Positions 12,308 through 14,844 of a DNA stretch of 14,844 bases are shown one piece after another. The position numbers and the translations under genes are program-made. Position 1 is the stretch's first letter. Every line of letters begins with the position of its first letter. Source of the stretch: Clostridia bacterium. Lineage in GTDB: Bacteria; Bacillota; Clostridia; Christensenellales; Borkfalkiaceae. Below the pieces are notes generated by a model, which had not been told where the DNA came from, ran no database searches, and saw nothing but the letters and a program-made list of their open reading frames with translations. The stretch is from positions 1 to 14,844 of the forward strand of contig CAAFYG010000086.1 of the NCBI GenBank assembly GCA_900767195.1, written 5' to 3'.

Positions 12308-12682
12308 TTACTTCTTAGCGCGTTTTGCGCCATACTTCGAGCGGGCCTGTCCGCGTTTGGCAACGCCGGCGGTATCGAGCGCACCGCGAATAATGTGGTA
12401 ACGCACACCGGGAAGATCCTTCACACGGCCGCCTCTGATCAGAACGGAGCTATGCTCCTGAAGGTTATGACCTTCACCGGGAATGTAAACCGTACCTTCC
12501 TGCTTGTTGGTAAGGCGCACACGTGCGATCTTTCTCAAAGCAGAGTTAGGCTTCTTGGGGGAAGTCGTGGTTACGGACAAACATACGCCGCGTTTCTGGG
12601 GGCAGTTATCGAGAATAGGACTTTTCGATTTGAAAGTGATTTTCTCTCTGCCCTTTTTGATGAGCTGATTGATAGTAGGCAT
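12308..12682 (-). CDS. rpsL: 30S ribosomal protein S12
   Basis: uS12 sits at the decoding centre of the 30S subunit and contributes to translational accuracy. From ATG 12682 the protein has 124 residues, the normal length, beginning MPTINQLIKKGREK. The open frame runs on to 12838, but AAGGAGGT 7 nt before ATG 12682 and family length settle the start. The streptomycin-relevant loop TTTSPKKPNSALRK (38-51) keeps the wild-type lysine at 43, and GGRVKDLPGVRYH keeps the second lysine and the aspartate that is often methylthiolated. By sequence it is therefore a streptomycin-sensitive type. It is the first gene of the str operon, under the promoter at 12850-12878, with an unusually long 396-base gap before rpsG. 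Confidence 0.99.
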   Translation of the reverse strand: MPTINQLIKKGREKITFKSKSPILDNCPQKRGVCLSVTTTSPKKPNSALRKIARVRLTNKQEGTVYIPGEGHNLQEHSSVLIRGGRVKDLPGVRYHIIRGALDTAGVAKRGQARSKYGAKRAKK

Positions 12683-12691
12683 AAGTTTAAC

Positions 12692-12843
12692 CTCCTTGTA
12701 AAAATGGAATATCTTTCGAAAAATTGCCCTTACGCAATTAAAGAAAGCGAAAAATTGAGTGCGGTTATTAGAAAAAAACAGACGTAGAAACCGCAAAAAT
12801 GCGGCGTAAAAGGGCATAGGAATGCCTTTTGCGCACACTCACA
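12692..12843 (-). promoter_or_regulatory. Structured leader of the str operon mRNA
   Basis: The ~160-nt rpsL leader carries three hairpins on the minus strand: AAAAGGCAT/ATGCCCTTTT (12808-12830), CCGCA/TGCGG (12791-12804, followed by TTTCT and further on T7) and AATTGC/GCAATT (12722-12739). The middle one with its trailing T-rich tract could act as an attenuator. No matching alternative pairing was found by eye. Confidence 0.4.
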
Positions 12844-12849
12844 GAGAAG

Positions 12850-12878
12850 ATTTTAGCAGAAAAAAAAAGATTTGTCAA
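12850..12878 (-). promoter_or_regulatory. Promoter of the str operon
   Basis: On the minus strand TTGACA (12873-12878), a 17-base spacer containing nine T, and TAAAAT (12850-12855). It lies only 29 bp after the stop codon of the 12907-13263 gene, with no terminator between, so upstream transcripts could run into rpsL. Confidence 0.85.
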
Positions 12879-12906
12879 CTATTTTGGGGGGATTTACGCG
12901 ATTTTT

Positions 12907-13263
12907 TCATTTAACCGCTTCGCCATTCTTCTTATAAACTCTCGTTACCTTTCCGTTTTCGGTAACCGTTATCGAAGTTGCTTTCGAATCCTTGTCTGTC
13001 AGCAAATTCAAACAATACTTGTCGCGCTGTAATTCAAGTTCCTTTTCTTTTATCTTTTTCTTTGCGCTATTCGATGAAATAATCGCTATGCACGCCGCAA
13101 TACAAATCGCAATCAGCACAATCGCCGTACAGATAAACGCCGTTTTATATACCCCGTCGCCCGCCGATTTTTCCTTGGTTTCCGTAGTGTTATTCACCGT
13201 GGAAATAACGCTTACGGTATCGTCCGAACTTATATTGCACGAACATTCCGCCGTATTATACAT
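12907..13263 (-). CDS. Small single-pass membrane protein, function unknown
   Basis: Not recognised. The 118-residue protein has a polar Ser/Thr-rich N-terminal part (1-40, with C7 and C9), one strong membrane helix (~41-63, rich in Ile, Ala and Cys), and a basic, coiled segment (66-82, AKKKIKEKELELQRDK) that should be cytoplasmic. A short C-terminal region (~95-118, SITVTENGKVTRVYKKNGE) has a beta-hairpin pattern. Its start overlaps the end of the upstream gene by 8 nt (ATGTATAA), so translation is coupled. With the gene at 13256-13804 and the leucine-rich-repeat gene it forms a leftward operon. It might anchor or accompany that surface protein, but only the gene order suggests this. Confidence 0.75.
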   Translation of the reverse strand: MYNTAECSCNISSDDTVSVISTVNNTTETKEKSAGDGVYKTAFICTAIVLIAICIAACIAIISSNSAKKKIKEKELELQRDKYCLNLLTDKDSKATSITVTENGKVTRVYKKNGEAVK

Positions 13264-13804
13264 TCTGTTCTTCCCCCTTGGCTTCTCTCTTCACCCGCGC
13301 CCATTCCGGCTCGAGAATTTTTCTTGCGTAATCTATCGCTTCGCGCATTTTTTCTTGTTCCGTCAGCGGATTTCCCGAACCGTCGAGTTTCATATCCGTT
13401 AAAAGCCGCGCGAATTTTTTGTTATACTCGTTTCCGCTTTTTTCCACACTCTGATTCAGCCTTGTTAAAAGCTTCGCCCGCGCCCGACGCGCTTCTATTT
13501 CCGCTTTTTTCAGCTCGTCGCTCTCTTTTTGGTAATTATTTGCCGCGCACGGCACACAGAGATACATAAAGGCAACTTGCTGCCGATCCGGCTCGTTTTG
13601 CCCGCCCTGCGCCGTTCTGCGCTCGTTCAGATATTCCCACGTGCCTGCAAACACCGAAAACTCTTCGCGGAAATTATCGATCCATTCCATGCGCCTGTTC
13701 GATACCGTTTCGGCAAAAAGTTTCTTGTACCCGAGTTTCAACATAAGAAACGAGCCTAAAAAGCCGATCGCCGCGCCGATAATGCCGCTGATAATCTCAC
13801 TCAT
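13256..13804 (-). CDS. N-terminally anchored coiled-coil protein, function unknown
   Basis: The 182-residue protein starts with a Gly-rich membrane helix (~5-27, ISGIIGAAIGFLGSFLMLKL). The pattern ETVSNRRMEWIDNFREEFSVF (~32-52) follows; related S-x-R-x-x-W-I-x-x-x-R words occur in many anchored hypothetical proteins. A long helical region (~92-182) has the character of a coiled coil (ELKKAEIEARRARAKLLTRL), with charged Glu/Lys/Arg content to the end, including LLTRLNQS. The bulk of the protein is predicted to be cytoplasmic. AAGGA lies 11 nt before the ATG. It starts 21 bp after the leucine-rich-repeat stop codon and overlaps the following gene, so all three are probably one transcript. No enzyme motif is visible. 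Confidence 0.78.
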   Translation of the reverse strand: MSEIISGIIGAAIGFLGSFLMLKLGYKKLFAETVSNRRMEWIDNFREEFSVFAGTWEYLNERRTAQGGQNEPDRQQVAFMYLCVPCAANNYQKESDELKKAEIEARRARAKLLTRLNQSVEKSGNEYNKKFARLLTDMKLDGSGNPLTEQEKMREAIDYARKILEPEWARVKREAKGEEQNV

Positions 13805-13825
13805 ACCAATACAAATCCTTCACGT

Positions 13826-14844
13826 TTAATATTCTTCTTTCCAGATCACGGGCGTAACGCCGTCCGCGTCGTAATGCCAATAGTTGCCGCTTTCCGTCGG
13901 CTGCGTTTCGCTATAATAATATCTCGTTGCGCTTATTAAATTGCTGTTATAGTCTTTCGTGTTATCAATAGAAATGTTCCATTCGTTTGCACTACCTTTA
14001 TAATATACTTTTGTAAGTCTGCTACACTTGCGAAACGCTGACTTGCGGATAGAAGTTACGCCATTCCCTATCGTTATGCTTGTAAGTCCGCTGCAATTAT
14101 AGAACACATAACTGTCGATAGAAGTTACGCTATTCCCAATCGTTACGCTTGTAAGCTTGCTACAATCTGCGAACGCCGAACCGCCGATAGAAGTTACGCT
14201 ATCCGGTATCGTTATGCCTGTAAGACTGCTACAACCGCTGAACGCCGAACCGCCGATAGAAGTTACGCTATCCGGTATCGTTATGCTTGTAAGTCCGCTG
14301 CAACCGCCGAACGCAGAATCACCGATAGAAGTTACGCTACCATCTGTGGGAATAATACTGCTTTTACATCCCAAAATTAAAGTTTTTGTTTTGGTTTCTA
14401 TAAGGCAATTTCCCGCGCTATGATACTTGGTATTACTTGCCACCACGCTTATTTTTTCAAGTCCGCTACAATCTTCGAACGCAGAATCGCCGATAGAAGT
14501 TACGCTATTTGGTATCGTTATGTTTGTAAGTCCGCTGTAAGAAAACGCCAAATTACCGATAGAAGTTACGCTATTCGGTATCGTTACGCTTGTAAGACTG
14601 CTGCAATTATAAAACGCACACCCGCCGATAGAAGTTACGCTATTCGGTATCGTTACGCTTGTAAGTCCGCTGCAATATCTGAACGCAGAGTCGCCGATAG
14701 ATTTTACGCTATCCGGTATCGTTATGCTTGTAAGTCCGCTGCAATCTCTGAACGCACAAACACCGATAGAAGTCACGCTATTCCCAATCGTTACGCTTGT
14801 AAGTCCGCTGCAGCAGCTGAACGCCAAATCACCGATAGAAGTTA
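13826..14844 (-). CDS. BspA-type leucine-rich-repeat protein, 3' part only
   Basis: The gene runs off the right edge of the window. The reading frame is open to the last base, so the true start and any signal peptide lie outside. Visible are about eleven 23-residue BspA/LRR_5 repeats with the consensus TSIGxxAFxxCSGLTSVTIPNSV. One repeat is interrupted by an island (EKISVVASNTKYHSAGNCLIETKTKTLILGCKSS in two parts) often seen in gut Clostridia. The C-terminal cap reads VYYKGSANEWN, then ATRYYYSETQPTESGNYWHYDADG, ending VIWKEEY. Family members are usually secreted or surface-bound and mediate adhesion to host proteins or other cells. No LPXTG or wall-binding motif is seen at this end. Two small membrane protein genes follow within 21 bp. 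A TTG at 14827 could be mistaken for a start but the repeats continue upstream. Confidence 0.92.
   Translation of the reverse strand, partial: TSIGDLAFSCCSGLTSVTIGNSVTSIGVCAFRDCSGLTSITIPDSVKSIGDSAFRYCSGLTSVTIPNSVTSIGGCAFYNCSSLTSVTIPNSVTSIGNLAFSYSGLTNITIPNSVTSIGDSAFEDCSGLEKISVVASNTKYHSAGNCLIETKTKTLILGCKSSIIPTDGSVTSIGDSAFGGCSGLTSITIPDSVTSIGGSAFSGCSSLTGITIPDSVTSIGGSAFADCSKLTSVTIGNSVTSIDSYVFYNCSGLTSITIGNGVTSIRKSAFRKCSRLTKVYYKGSANEWNISIDNTKDYNSNLISATRYYYSETQPTESGNYWHYDADGVTPVIWKEEY
14011..14844 (-). repeat. Tandem ~69-bp repeats encoding the leucine-rich repeats
   Basis: Units of 69 bp repeat with strong DNA-level similarity. On the plus strand the word GATAGAAGTTACGCTAT recurs in nearly every unit. 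The array is interrupted at about 14340-14450 by the non-repeat island. The near-identity favours slippage or recombination that would change repeat number. Confidence 0.85.

Noticed and set aside
12683..12838. N-terminal extension of S12 to 12838.
   Set aside because: S12 is 124 residues in nearly all bacteria, and a strong ribosome binding site precedes ATG 12682. The extension is the mRNA leader.

Overview
The window reads as a chromosomal segment of a Gram-positive, Clostridia-like bacterium (Bacillota), probably gut-associated. This rests on an intact leftward str operon (rpsL, rpsG, fusA, tuf), strong Shine-Dalgarno sites, near-consensus sigma-A promoters with 17-base spacers, a BspA-type leucine-rich-repeat protein, and a 'CTTCCCCTTGGGGGG' intergenic repeat that I recall from many uncultured Clostridia. 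The genus cannot be read from the sequence. No tRNA, rRNA, CRISPR array, transposase or integrase was seen.

Layout. 1-124: end of a dispersed repeat. 125-841 (-): AlkD-like DNA glycosylase, divergent from 1034-1960 (+), an AraC-family regulator; the shared spacer holds two facing promoters and three direct repeats. 1981-2260: modular hairpin repeat. 2363-2734 (-): XRE repressor, divergent from 2943-4019 (+), a four-helix membrane protein with a Pro/Gln-rich tail. 4091-4627 (-): small four-helix membrane protein. 4720-5286 (-): DUF1003 membrane protein.

5408-6906 (+) is a visibly more AT-rich cassette. A strong promoter drives a ~205-nt RNA with a 21-bp closing stem, an internal pseudoknot and a UUCG terminator. 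It is followed by a 79-aa protein built from 11-residue repeats and a GIY-YIG nuclease with an unrecognised N-terminal domain. A second hairpin lies between the two protein genes, and its 10-nt loop is exactly complementary to the segment just after the first terminator. This is the most likely place for an undescribed RNA-protein system.

6909-7592 (-): unknown protein with an internally duplicated beta-rich domain. 7809-12682 (-): tuf, fusA, rpsG and rpsL, i.e. the elongation factors and ribosomal proteins S7 and S12. rpsL and tuf each have a strong promoter. The rpsL-rpsG gap is unusually long (396 bases) and holds a tandem 15-bp repeat inside an inverted repeat, plus nested palindromes ahead of rpsG. 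12907-13263, 13256-13804 and 13826-14844 (all -): two small membrane proteins behind the 3' part of the leucine-rich-repeat gene, in one tight apparent operon that runs into the rpsL promoter without a visible terminator.
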